Positions 27,901 through 35,565 are shown, counted from the stretch's first letter. The stretch: DNA of 64,000 nt from an uncultured Anaeroplasmataceae bacterium (GCA_944325695.1 CALVBA010000002.1:1-64000); one strand, 5' to 3'. Translations and numbers: made by a program. The notes: generated by a model from the letters alone, not told the origin.

Positions 27901-28152
27901 TTTGATACTTATTCATCAACTACATTTAGTACATATATGCTTGCATATCGTTATTCTCAACCACAATTTACTGGTGAAAAGCAACAAAATAGAGCTAGTT
28001 TATTAAAACAATATACTGAAAACAATGTGGAAAACTATGCAACATATTTACCTAAAGTTTTAGAAGATTTAGGATATAATGATGAAGCTAATGAATTAAA
28101 AGATAGTACTTTTGAATTCTATCAAACTTGGTGGACAACATTTAAATTTTAA
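24988..28152 (+). CDS. Giant lipoprotein 2, PrsA-like with degenerate parvulin domain
   Basis: A 1054-residue paralogue of the preceding gene. The lipobox is VGGC (Cys25), followed by NEITKQELYQELRFNAFNY, which mirrors the same region of lipoprotein 1. Near residue 660 ATISHILLSIDY and near 830 STFGYHFLMATDV resemble the first and last strands of a parvulin domain (SHIL... FGYHxx), with a long insert between. It ends in a Trp-rich tail like its neighbour (QTWWTTFKF against NNWWNML). The two form an operon ending at a strong hairpin. Role inferred: folding of secreted or lipid-anchored proteins. Confidence 0.8.
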   Translation: MNKTITKRLFASLATMGVILAVGGCKKQEDPTKTLQVQDGNQVYVKAGNGNNEITKQELYQELRFNAFNYVNEEIAKQVLDNETITKKKYYSEVISYKNDSDIEAIKKSILSAIYGTNDLDTINDYDITTKVTYEVKYIDNLQANYGITITIKEAQDILNLTTEDMKNAAASSYIRKIMNIYALDRAKFNYALDLVKEYNNEDFINNYDEDDENNAYFKDTSVLISTVFTKIDYESTETSDYSDLKSYYESKKTTFYNDEEELRKLITSEDEIKTNDIYNTYIMSFDTLDEANDAINQALNKNKIESAAEVKTIYENYYQYSANLDDYNKVEYTKTELESINTNVATLVEAFAENLKKSEENKLNYTIEPRNYDGKYYIIMLESKQDATELPTWDEFLNSLRGEVTEESILTQTEAKQVYDYIVPLIYEGKVSETVKSAALSQATKLSIDANSSFIAINERALSIQYSVYNDDYQIPKTLEDTSVFMTINNTKYSLEQVYNSLEEIYGITTAQDLLINKVLLNDSSLDSYITDARMESYVTELEDNIKAFKKDELSSQGYPKSIGLDNYKLLEYHVDGDFSNDAILKNHYEVELRKQYLLESYLLPKSLIDKGHNDIDDYDDVENEEIVNFLVEKDFLTTQNDFKTLTMLANKNHKDYYSATISHILLSIDYDNDGQPDDPNDYIKALKDANQTETLNKFNNRIQSIMNYVYDEIKASKYTKLDTVLNDIVKNYNKNGALISNASKNWGDIKSGADDNTNINFRISIKTESLGEISSSNGSNYVSSFTNAVKRLYKQITSQPGFDFDADNFEDAFLMKDENNVDAVKSTFGYHFLMATDVAEQESLINRVTDDIDYEEYAEDYTGNPDNILYYFDSEYNLVPLKVGTDGDTAINTVIGSSYSFERSFLESLSDDEKAVYGLTGLTTNQALNASYITISQAIIYYYQTSSSDGVYSLSGAVESACSTFLTTYFDTYSSTTFSTYMLAYRYSQPQFTGEKQQNRASLLKQYTENNVENYATYLPKVLEDLGYNDEANELKDSTFEFYQTWWTTFKF

Positions 28153-28154
28153 TT

Positions 28155-28186
28155 AAAAAAAGCATGACTAAAAATCATGCTTTTTT
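28155..28186 (+). terminator. Terminator of the PrsA-like pair
   Basis: The 11-bp stem AAAAAGCATGA/TCATGCTTTTT is followed by T residues. Confidence 0.85.
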
Positions 28187-28203
28187 ATATTTAACAATAG
28201 AAA

Positions 28204-28220
28204 ATCCTAGAATAAATCTA
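28204..28220 (-). terminator. Weak terminator of the cca-pulA-yhaM operon
   Basis: The stem CCTAGA/TCTAGG overlaps the yhaM stop. The T tract after it is short and broken. Confidence 0.45.
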
Positions 28221-29144
28221 GGATAATCCATGTTTATAAAATTTACTTCGATCTAATACTCCAATTCCCTCAGTAAAATTCCCGATTTCAGTACGGTCTA
28301 ATGTTTCTGATAAAACACGCATCTTAGAATCAATCGAATCTAAATACCATAAAATAACTGCTTCAGCTGTATATGGTTTTTTACATGCTCCATATATTGG
28401 TTGACCATGATGTGAAATAACTAAATGTTTTAGCAATAAAACCTCTTCTTTATTCTGTAAACCATGCTTACAAGCAATACGGTCAATATTAATTGCTCCC
28501 ATCACTAAATGACCTAACAGTTGTCCTTCTAAAGAGTATTCTGTCGCCTCAGCTTCAGTAAATTCATCTACTTTTGATAAATCATGTAAGATAATCCCTG
28601 CATATAATAAGTCCTTACTAATTCCAGGATAAATTTTTAAAAATTGATCAGCCAAATCAATCATTGATGAAGTATGATAAGCTAAGCCACCAATATAATT
28701 GTGATGAAAACGAATTGCCGCTGGATATATTAAAAATTTCCCTTCATTAGCTTTATATAAATCTTTTACAATCGTTTTAATAACATCATTTTCAATAGAC
28801 ATTATAACACTTCTAATTTTCTCTTTAATATCATTAATCGATACTGGAGCATAATCATAAAATGATTTATAAACACCTTCTACCTCTAAAGTGTTGTCCA
28901 AACATTCTAAAATCGGTTTAAAATCAATAATACGTAACTGCATTCGTGTTTGATTTTCAACAGCTTTAAAATGGAATTTATATACTTTTTGCACAATTAT
29001 TTTTTCTACATGTTCACTTTTAATCTTTAAATTCCCGACTGTTTGGTCTTGGAATGTTACAGTTATGTTACATAAATTATCACTAGAGTTAATTCCTGTA
29101 ACTAAACCATATAAAATATATTCTTTATTATTTTCAAAATTCAT
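28218..29144 (-). CDS. yhaM: 3'-5' exoribonuclease YhaM
   Basis: A 308-residue protein. The N-terminal ~110 residues form an OB-like nucleic acid-binding region and the rest is an HD domain: FHHNYIGGLAYHT, GIILHDLSKVDEF (HD pair) and LVISHHGQP. YhaM trims RNA (and DNA) 3' ends in Gram-positive bacteria. It follows pulA by 1 nt, so it belongs to the cca-pulA-yhaM transcript. Confidence 0.92.
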   Translation of the reverse strand: MNFENNKEYILYGLVTGINSSDNLCNITVTFQDQTVGNLKIKSEHVEKIIVQKVYKFHFKAVENQTRMQLRIIDFKPILECLDNTLEVEGVYKSFYDYAPVSINDIKEKIRSVIMSIENDVIKTIVKDLYKANEGKFLIYPAAIRFHHNYIGGLAYHTSSMIDLADQFLKIYPGISKDLLYAGIILHDLSKVDEFTEAEATEYSLEGQLLGHLVMGAINIDRIACKHGLQNKEEVLLLKHLVISHHGQPIYGACKKPYTAEAVILWYLDSIDSKMRVLSETLDRTEIGNFTEGIGVLDRSKFYKHGLS

Positions 29145-29145
29145 T

Positions 29146-31077
29146 TTATACCTCTTCTACTGCAATATAAATTCCTGGTTTAGTCATTTTTAAAATTTTG
29201 CGATGTGTAACTTCATGATCACAATCAAAAATAACTTCCATTTTTTCATTATATATCTCAAGAATGTAATTGTTTTTTACATACATTCTCATTTTACCAT
29301 ATTTTCCGGTAAATTTAAAGCAGAATGAGTTTTTAGAAGTCATTGCACCTGTAATATCTTCTGCCTTTAAAAAACCAAAAACACCATCTTTTCTAATTTC
29401 TACAATATCTTTAAAAAAAGTCACCAAATCACTATTTTTTTGCGCAAGTTGATAATCAATTCCATTAATATAATCACATGAGTTAAACGAATTATGAACC
29501 CCTAATTTGGTTCTTAAAAATTCACTTCCCATATGAATGAATGGAATTCCTTTACTAAATAGCACAATCATTAAAAATAGCTTAACATAATCTCTAATCC
29601 AATTAATATTATTATGCGCATAACGTAAATAATCATAAATGGTTAATCCATCATGACAATCGACATAATTTATACTTTTATGTGGATTTTTAAATAAATT
29701 AGGTGATCCCAAAAATATATTGATAATTTGATAATTAATCTTTGAAAATGGCAAATTCTTAACATAATCACGAAAAAAATCATTGAAAAATCCCACATTT
29801 GGCATTTTATATTCATTATACATATGACTTTGAATATCATTATTTAAATGATGATTCATTTTCCAACCCTCGCCATATACTAAAATATCTAGAGGTAAAT
29901 TATTGCGAATTACATTAATTGTTTCAATATCTAACAACCCCATCAAATCAAATCTTAATCCGGACAAATTGAATCGCTTTGTTAAATATAAAACTGAGTC
30001 AAGAATTAACTTACGAACCATAATTTTTTCGCTAGCAATATCATTACCACATCCACTATCACTAGTAAAATAACTTCGTTCTTTTCGAAAATAATATCCT
30101 GGGTTTGTTATCTCTAGGCAACTTGACAACACATCATACATATGATTGTAAACTACATCTAATGTAACCATAAGCTTTTTTTTATGTGCTAAATCTACAA
30201 CTTTTCTAAAATCGTTTATCGCTTGGTAAGGCGTTAATTCGTTACTATAGTAATTAGTAATACTAAAAAAAGATAACGGATTATATCCCCAATTATATAT
30301 TTTTTTATCAACTTCATCAATTCCAGCAAATGAATTTAAAGGCATAATTTGAATATGCGTTATACCAATGTTTTTGATGTAGTCAAATCCAATGTTTTCA
30401 ACATCTTCTAAAATAGCTTTAAATAAACCCTTATCTTCAAGCATTGTCTGACTTGTTAAATCCCGAATATTGGCCTCATAAATAATCGTTTTATCTAAAT
30501 CAGTGACTTGTGGTCTTTCGTATATAAATTGATATAATTTATTTTCATCTATTATATAATTATCTAATCCAATCAAAACATCACCATATGGATCATTAGT
30601 TTTTTCAAAAAAATCAAGATAACGAACATAATAGTAATATTTCTTTCCTTCTAAATTACCATAAATAGTTGTATGCCATACTCCATTTTGATATTGTAAT
30701 TGATACTTAATTTCCTCAACAACAACATAAACCTCTTTTAAAGCTGGAGCCCACAATTTAAAATCCGTATGATCGTGATGATAAAAATATCCCATTTTTT
30801 CTTCTGTTTGAAATCGGATATCATACTCTTTTGTATCGACAATGTTTCCTAAAACAATTTGGTAGTTTTGATTATTTATCATTAAATTGTAATCTAAATG
30901 AACATCTATATCATCTTTAGTTCTTATTTGATATATTTTTGATGAAACATCTTTAACAATTAAATCAAAAGAGATATCTAAATTATTCAATTGAAAGATA
31001 ATATCATTCTTAGTTAAATTTTTATTATCTGTATAAAATAATATGTCTTTAAATGAATCTAAATATGCTTTATTCAT
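29146..31077 (-). CDS. pulA: Type I pullulanase / glycogen debranching enzyme (GH13)
   Basis: Hydrolyses alpha-1,6 branch points in pullulan, glycogen or limit dextrins. The 643-residue protein has the type I hallmark YNWGYNP, then GH13 regions DVVYNHMYD, GLRFDLMGLLD (nucleophile Asp), YGEGW (acid/base Glu) and YVDCHDGLT. A CBM48-like N-terminal domain with FKLWAPALKEVYVVV precedes them. There is no signal peptide, so it acts inside the cell, probably on stored glycogen. Start chosen at MNKAYLDSF, which overlaps the cca stop by 8 nt. Confidence 0.94.
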   Translation of the reverse strand: MNKAYLDSFKDILFYTDNKNLTKNDIIFQLNNLDISFDLIVKDVSSKIYQIRTKDDIDVHLDYNLMINNQNYQIVLGNIVDTKEYDIRFQTEEKMGYFYHHDHTDFKLWAPALKEVYVVVEEIKYQLQYQNGVWHTTIYGNLEGKKYYYYVRYLDFFEKTNDPYGDVLIGLDNYIIDENKLYQFIYERPQVTDLDKTIIYEANIRDLTSQTMLEDKGLFKAILEDVENIGFDYIKNIGITHIQIMPLNSFAGIDEVDKKIYNWGYNPLSFFSITNYYSNELTPYQAINDFRKVVDLAHKKKLMVTLDVVYNHMYDVLSSCLEITNPGYYFRKERSYFTSDSGCGNDIASEKIMVRKLILDSVLYLTKRFNLSGLRFDLMGLLDIETINVIRNNLPLDILVYGEGWKMNHHLNNDIQSHMYNEYKMPNVGFFNDFFRDYVKNLPFSKINYQIINIFLGSPNLFKNPHKSINYVDCHDGLTIYDYLRYAHNNINWIRDYVKLFLMIVLFSKGIPFIHMGSEFLRTKLGVHNSFNSCDYINGIDYQLAQKNSDLVTFFKDIVEIRKDGVFGFLKAEDITGAMTSKNSFCFKFTGKYGKMRMYVKNNYILEIYNEKMEVIFDCDHEVTHRKILKMTKPGIYIAVEEV

Positions 31078-32185
31078 AATCTTCCTCATTAATATACTTA
31101 CTTATCACATCTGAATTGTTTAAAATTTTATAATTATTGATTAAATTTGCAAGTTTTTTAAGATATGTCTTACGTTTTTTAGGCTCGATTTTTTCTAAAT
31201 TTTGTTTAGAAATAGCAATATCTTTCAATCTTTTTATTTCAAGATTATCATATTGATCTAATAGATATGTTTTATCTATTTTCATAATGTCTTTAAAAAA
31301 AAGTAAAATAATTTTGATTATCTCAATGTCTTCATCAATAAAATCATGAACATTTATATTTTCGATAGTAAATAAATTCATCTTATTTAATATTTTTTTA
31401 TTTTCTTTTGAAATATTAAGTGGAATTGTTAGTTTTAAATGATTAGCTAATAAAAAAAAGTTAATTTCACTTTTAATTTTTATATTATTTTTTAATAAAT
31501 AATTTATTACTTGATTATAAAAGTAACCATCCAATAATTGTGATTCTTTAATATATTTAAATCCTCGGTTATTATTTGTATGAATAATCTTCACTATTTC
31601 CTTATGAATTCTATCAATTGATAAAAAATGAATTAGATGACGGTTTTTTAAAATAGCCTCAAACGTATTATTATCAATTGAAAAATCAAGTTTAGAAGCA
31701 AAATAACAAGCTCTTAACATTCGCAGCGCATCATCCTGAAAACTTTTATAAGGATCAATAATTGTTTGAATAATTTGATTTTTTAAATCCTTTTTACCAT
31801 TAAAAAAATCATGAACAATTAATTTCTTATCACAAAACATCGCATTTATTGTAAAATCACGTCTTAATAAATCTTCTTTTAATGACATGGCAAGTTCTGT
31901 TTTCGGATGGCGATGATCACTATAAGAAATGTCTTTTCGATATGACGTTATCTCAAAAATATATCCCTCTTCCATAATTTTAATATTTAAATATCTAGAA
32001 TTATCTTCAATAACATTAAAAAATGGTATTAATAACACAATATCACAACTTACTGCGATATCAATATCTGTAAAAACTTTTTTCCCCAAAAAGAGATCTC
32101 TTGGCATTCCGCCAACAAAATATGCTTCATAACCTAAATTATTTATTTTATTTAAAATACTTATTCCGACATCTATTAGTTTCAT
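31070..32185 (-). CDS. cca: CCA tRNA nucleotidyltransferase
   Basis: Adds or repairs the 3' CCA of tRNAs. Class II features: YFVGGMPRDLFLG, then TDIDIAV (metal-binding Asp pair), RRDFTINAMFC and DDALRMLRACYFASKLDF. At 371 residues it is slightly short in the C-terminal body. The four tRNAs in this window already encode CCA, so repair may be its main task here. Two ATGs abut; the second has better spacing to AGGTGA. Confidence 0.93.
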   Translation of the reverse strand: MKLIDVGISILNKINNLGYEAYFVGGMPRDLFLGKKVFTDIDIAVSCDIVLLIPFFNVIEDNSRYLNIKIMEEGYIFEITSYRKDISYSDHRHPKTELAMSLKEDLLRRDFTINAMFCDKKLIVHDFFNGKKDLKNQIIQTIIDPYKSFQDDALRMLRACYFASKLDFSIDNNTFEAILKNRHLIHFLSIDRIHKEIVKIIHTNNNRGFKYIKESQLLDGYFYNQVINYLLKNNIKIKSEINFFLLANHLKLTIPLNISKENKKILNKMNLFTIENINVHDFIDEDIEIIKIILLFFKDIMKIDKTYLLDQYDNLEIKRLKDIAISKQNLEKIEPKKRKTYLKKLANLINNYKILNNSDVISKYINEEDYE

Positions 32186-32238
32186 CATATCACCTAGTTA
32201 AATTATATCATAATTTTTCTTTTTAATTAGTATTGATA

Positions 32239-32247
32239 TGATATAAT
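32239..32247 (+). promoter_or_regulatory. Extended -10 promoter of the YigZ-like gene
   Basis: TGATATAAT lies 16 nt upstream of the chosen ATG, giving a very short leader. No good -35 is visible. Confidence 0.5.
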
Positions 32248-32263
32248 ATTAATGGTGATTTTA

Positions 32264-32878
32264 ATGATTTACTTAAAAGAAGATAAAATACGTGAAGAAG
32301 TGATTTCTAAATCGACATTTATAACATATCTATTTAAAGTCGAAACGGTTGATGATGTTAATAGTATTCTTGCTATGATACGTAAAAAACACTATGATGC
32401 AACGCATAATTGTTATGCCTATATTCTCGGTGATAATGCCAATCAAATGAAATGTAGTGATGATGGTGAACCAGCTAAAACTGCCGGTGCGCCAATGTTA
32501 GAAATTTTAAAAAAATATGAAGTTACTAATATTTTAGCAATTGTAACACGATATTTTGGAGGAATTAAATTGGGAGCTGGCGGTCTTATTAGAGCTTATA
32601 GTGGAGGAGTTAATGATGCCTTAAAAGAGGCTAAATTCTTAAAAAAAGAAATTTTAAATACTTATAAAGTCGCTTTATCCTACAAAGATTACAACAATCT
32701 TTTACCTATTTTAAATAATTATTACATTTCTTTTAGTGAGTTTTTAGATAATGTTAATCTAACAATTCTAGTCAATTGCGATCAATCTGAATCATTTATT
32801 ACTGACATAACAAATAAAACCAGTGGTAATGCCAAAATTATTTCTTTAGGATTAGATTATAAGTTTATTGATGTTTAA
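32264..32878 (+). CDS. YigZ/IMPACT family protein (YvyE-like)
   Basis: A 204-residue protein with the UPF0029 N-terminal signature: KHYDATHNCYAYILG, SDDGEPAKTAGAPML, ILAIVTRYFGGIKLGAGGLIRAY. The C-terminal ~70 residues form the EF-G-like second domain. The bacterial family's biochemical role is unsettled; the eukaryotic homologue IMPACT regulates a translation kinase. Start chosen at MIYLKEDKIR after GGTGATTTTA. Its end overlaps spoIIID by 14 nt, tail to tail. Confidence 0.9.
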   Translation: MIYLKEDKIREEVISKSTFITYLFKVETVDDVNSILAMIRKKHYDATHNCYAYILGDNANQMKCSDDGEPAKTAGAPMLEILKKYEVTNILAIVTRYFGGIKLGAGGLIRAYSGGVNDALKEAKFLKKEILNTYKVALSYKDYNNLLPILNNYYISFSEFLDNVNLTILVNCDQSESFITDITNKTSGNAKIISLGLDYKFIDV

Positions 32879-33110
32879 TATATTTTTGTTTAGTGATATA
32901 TCCGCCTCGTAAATGGCGGATTTTTTTATTATACGCTAGTAATTCTAAAACTTTATTATAAAGTTCAATATCAACCTTAGGTAGTATCGTGTGGATATCT
33001 TTGTGTATTTTAGATTTAGAAATACCAGTAATTGATGCAACTTCCCGTATTGTTTTATAATCTTTTAACAATTCTAAAGCAATATCTTTTATATAATTTT
33101 CACCACGCAT
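32865..33110 (-). CDS. spoIIID: Stage III sporulation transcriptional regulator SpoIIID
   Basis: An 81-residue DNA-binding protein that controls mother-cell genes of the SigE regulon and the switch to SigK. It matches SpoIIID along its length: TIREVASITGISKSKIHKDI is the helix-turn-helix, and NKKIRHLRGGYITKQKYIKH is the hallmark C-terminal stretch. Start ATG follows TGAGGTG. It lies directly downstream of spoIIQ, as in other spore formers, with its own SigE-like promoter. Confidence 0.95.
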   Translation of the reverse strand: MRGENYIKDIALELLKDYKTIREVASITGISKSKIHKDIHTILPKVDIELYNKVLELLAYNKKIRHLRGGYITKQKYIKHQ

Positions 33111-33126
33111 AAATACACCTCAAAAA

Positions 33127-33155
33127 ATTATATGAAAAAAGACTATTAAATAGTC
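33127..33155 (-). promoter_or_regulatory. SigE-like promoter of spoIIID, built into the spoIIQ terminator
   Basis: GACTATT, a 14-nt spacer and CATATAAT resemble SigE elements (GMATATT and CATACANT, one mismatch each). The -35 falls in the spoIIQ terminator stem. The implied transcript starts about 10 nt before the spoIIID ATG. Confidence 0.55.
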
Positions 33156-33156
33156 T
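33135..33156 (-). terminator. Terminator of spoIIQ
   Basis: The stem AGACTA/TAGTCT with six T after it on the minus strand overlaps the spoIIQ stop codon. Confidence 0.75.
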
Positions 33157-33802
33157 ATTTTTCTTCTGTATTTAAATCATTAATTTTTTGACCAATGACT
33201 TTGCGTGGATCAATTGTATTACCATTTAATACTGTTTTTAAATGAATGTGATTTTTAGCATCAACATCGATAACAGATGTTCCTGAAGTTCCTATAATTC
33301 CATTAGTTTTAACAGAATCACCAACTTTAACATTTACCTCAGATAAAGAGCGATAATGACTTACTAATCCATTATCATGTTTAATCACAATTTCCATTCC
33401 ATAACCTGGGTATTCTTCTACCGATTCAACAACACCTTCATAGATTGCAAGACATGCAAAGTTAACATTTTCTTCCGTTGAGTAGCTAATTCCCATTGAT
33501 TTAATCATTTCATTGTCGGATATGATTACTGATTGTTCTTTTTCATCTTCACTTGTTCCATAAAAATATCTTGTGATAACAAAATCACCTTTTAATGGTA
33601 ATTTGATTTCACTATCTAATTTATCTGTTGAAATCGGATTACTTGTAGATGGAGTATCATCGGGCGGACCATCAACACCTGCATCTGGACCACCTAAATT
33701 TAAAGTGATTAAAATAATACTTGAGAGGATTAAAGCACATAATCCTGCAAAAACGAGAATTTCTTTTCGATTTTTTAAAAAAGCCTGATATTTATCTTTC
33801 AA
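33155..33802 (-). CDS. spoIIQ: SpoIIQ, forespore M23 peptidase-like protein (degenerate site)
   Basis: A 215-residue protein with one membrane helix (EILVFAGLCALILSSIILITL) and an external LytM/M23 domain. The late HIHLKTV motif keeps the H-x-H pair, but the position of the usual first zinc ligands (HxxxD) reads MGISYST, without His or Asp. Bacillus SpoIIQ also lacks the first ligand and is a structural partner of mother-cell SpoIIIAH, holding the engulfing membranes together. The start is TTG after GAGGTGAAAAT. It is immediately upstream of spoIIID. A murA/spoIID pair, common upstream in Bacillus, is absent here. Confidence 0.92.
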   Translation of the reverse strand: MKDKYQAFLKNRKEILVFAGLCALILSSIILITLNLGGPDAGVDGPPDDTPSTSNPISTDKLDSEIKLPLKGDFVITRYFYGTSEDEKEQSVIISDNEMIKSMGISYSTEENVNFACLAIYEGVVESVEEYPGYGMEIVIKHDNGLVSHYRSLSEVNVKVGDSVKTNGIIGTSGTSVIDVDAKNHIHLKTVLNGNTIDPRKVIGQKINDLNTEEK

Positions 33803-33808
33803 ATTTTC

Positions 33809-33829
33809 ACCTCAAATATATTATGAGGT
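33809..33829 (-). promoter_or_regulatory. Hairpin hiding the spoIIQ ribosome binding site
   Basis: ACCTCA and TGAGGT can form a 6-bp stem with a 9-nt loop; the 3' arm is the ribosome binding site GAGGTG. It overlaps the -10 of the SigF-like promoter, so only RNA started upstream would contain both arms. Confidence 0.5.
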
Positions 33830-33848
33830 TATATTATTAATAATATAC
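33820..33848 (-). promoter_or_regulatory. SigF-like promoter of spoIIQ
   Basis: GTATA, 15 nt, then CCTCATAAT. The -35 matches the SigF GYATA; the -10 differs from GGNNANANT in the two leading G. The spoIIR promoter has the same GTATA and CATAAT pair. Confidence 0.5.
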
Positions 33849-33857
33849 TAAAGTTTT

Positions 33858-34052
33858 TTAAAAAAGTGTCATTAATTTTATGACCAAAGACGCTAATAAA
33901 TCGCTTAAAATTAAAATTATAAAAATATAAGCCAATCTTATTTCAAGGATTCTCCCTTTTTTGAAATAAGATTCAATATTCAAAGCTCTCATGATTCGAT
34001 AATTTAAATAACAAAAAAATAAAAGTAAAACTAAATACAATATATTTTCCAT
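33858..34052 (-). CDS. DUF1146 small membrane protein (YwzB-like)
   Basis: A 64-residue protein with two membrane helices separated by RALNIESYFKKGRILEIR, the DUF1146 pattern. In Bacillus ywzB sits just downstream of the atp operon, as here with one gene in between. No function is known. An AAGGAG site precedes the ATG. Confidence 0.85.
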   Translation of the reverse strand: MENILYLVLLLFFCYLNYRIMRALNIESYFKKGRILEIRLAYIFIILILSDLLASLVIKLMTLF

Positions 34053-34110
34053 TAAAATGCTCCTTTATAGTATAAGAAGTATATTCCTAGCGAATATACT
34101 TCTTATCATT

Positions 34111-35475
34111 TTATTTAATAATACTTACACTTCCACCTAAATAAATAATCATTTTCATCGCTTCTTTTGAAAAATCATCAGCTTCAATATTTAAAGTTTT
34201 ATCTAAAATTCCTGATGCTAAAACTTTATAACGAGTTGCATTCTTTGGCAATAGACGTTTTTCTTTTAAAGCTTCTAAATCAATAAAATCATCATTTGCA
34301 AATTCTTTCGATAAAACAGCTAAATTAATTACATGAAGTTTTCCACTTCCATGTTTTTTACTACTTTTTTGGATTTTACGTTCTATTAAGCTATCACTTA
34401 TTTGATTATTAGCTTCTTCTAGTGAAACAGAAATGTCACTATCATCATCTTCATCATCTAAAAAAGAATTATATGTCGAAATATCATAATCATCTTCAAC
34501 TTCTTGTTCAACATAATATTCAATAATACTACGTTCAGCAATTAAATCTTCAAAACTTTTTTTGCACAAATAAGAATCATAGTCTGTTTTTACAACTTTA
34601 TCTGCATCCAGTACCGTCATATCGTTTTCCTGCATTAATATGTTAATTAAACGTTTAGCATAACTAACACTGCGATTTGATAAAACTCTTTGAAGGGTTG
34701 GTAATTGTTCACCAATTTTCTTATCACTTACATCAATAACATAGAACTTTTCTTCTATTTCTTGAGGATTCAAAGCATAATAAATATAAAGACGTTTACC
34801 TCTAACGCACATACGTATTAATGTCTTACGTCCAATAGAAAAACGTTCACCTTTAAAACTTAGACGTGATTTAACACCTTTATATGATAAAATCTCATCT
34901 TTTATTTCCTTATAAATAGGAATTAAATGTTCTTTTAATAATAATTGAGCAACAAAAGATCTACGATAACGAACAAAACGAACTTTTCTTTTTTCCCCAT
35001 CTTTACTCTCTAATTCAAAAGCCATTACTTTATTTGGTTCGATAGACTCTGTTTTAAAATCTTCTGTACTACGTACTTCATTAGTTTCATTTTCAGCTTC
35101 TTTTTCTTCATCAACCATTGCAATTTCAACATCATTATCTTTTTTTGCATTAACATCGTCAATAAATACTTGTTCAGTAACAACATCTAAATTAGCTTCT
35201 TTATCATTATTAACATTAGTATATGCTTCTATTTCTTCTGAAATATCTAATGATTCATTTTGATTTTTTTCTACCTGATCATTAGAATCAGATTCATTAG
35301 AAATAATATCCTTTACTTCATCAAAATTACGATTCTTTGCAATACTTTTTTTCTTTGGTTTAATAAAATATAAAATTGTTAAAAAACATAAAACTACTAG
35401 AACCACAATCAAAAAAATCAATATTTTTGGGTCTAATTGTGGCATATTTTGCATAATAAAATGTGCTTTTATCAT
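34111..35475 (-). CDS. Membrane-anchored protein with a C-terminal ribosomal L15-like domain
   Basis: A 454-residue protein. One membrane helix (KILIFLIVVLVVLCFLTILYF) is followed by a basic patch, a long acidic linker (about 55-155), a middle domain with a basic RRSFVAQLLLK segment, and a final ~80 residues that look like the C-terminal half of ribosomal protein L15: LHVINLAVLSKEF, FIDLEALKEKRLLPKNATRYKVLA, then FSKEAMKMIIYLGGSVSII (typically SKSAKEKIEAAGG in L15). The acidic linker would separate this domain from the membrane. It is not the ribosomal L15 itself, given length and anchor. Start ATG has only a weak nearby site. Function unknown; ribosome or RNA docking at the membrane is speculation. 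Confidence 0.82.
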   Translation of the reverse strand: MIKAHFIMQNMPQLDPKILIFLIVVLVVLCFLTILYFIKPKKKSIAKNRNFDEVKDIISNESDSNDQVEKNQNESLDISEEIEAYTNVNNDKEANLDVVTEQVFIDDVNAKKDNDVEIAMVDEEKEAENETNEVRSTEDFKTESIEPNKVMAFELESKDGEKRKVRFVRYRRSFVAQLLLKEHLIPIYKEIKDEILSYKGVKSRLSFKGERFSIGRKTLIRMCVRGKRLYIYYALNPQEIEEKFYVIDVSDKKIGEQLPTLQRVLSNRSVSYAKRLINILMQENDMTVLDADKVVKTDYDSYLCKKSFEDLIAERSIIEYYVEQEVEDDYDISTYNSFLDDEDDDSDISVSLEEANNQISDSLIERKIQKSSKKHGSGKLHVINLAVLSKEFANDDFIDLEALKEKRLLPKNATRYKVLASGILDKTLNIEADDFSKEAMKMIIYLGGSVSIIK

Positions 35476-35485
35476 CTTTAATTTT

Positions 35486-35555
35486 GATTAAATAATCGTT
35501 TTTTACGATTTTATAATTATTTAATCTCCCCTTACATCAAATTTTAAATCGTAAA
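35486..35555 (-). promoter_or_regulatory. Leader with two mutually exclusive hairpins upstream of the L15-like gene
   Basis: Structure B: GATTAAATAAT (35526-35516) pairs with ATTATTTAATC (35496-35486), 11 perfect bp. Structure A: TTTACGATTT (35555-35546) pairs with AAATCGTAAA (35511-35502), 10 perfect bp, which crosses B. A strong purine site AAGGGGAG (35533-35526) lies just 5' of the B stem. If B forms, it brings that site within about 10 nt of the ATG, which otherwise has a poor ribosome binding site. Confidence 0.4.
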
Positions 35556-35565
35556 CTATATTTTT

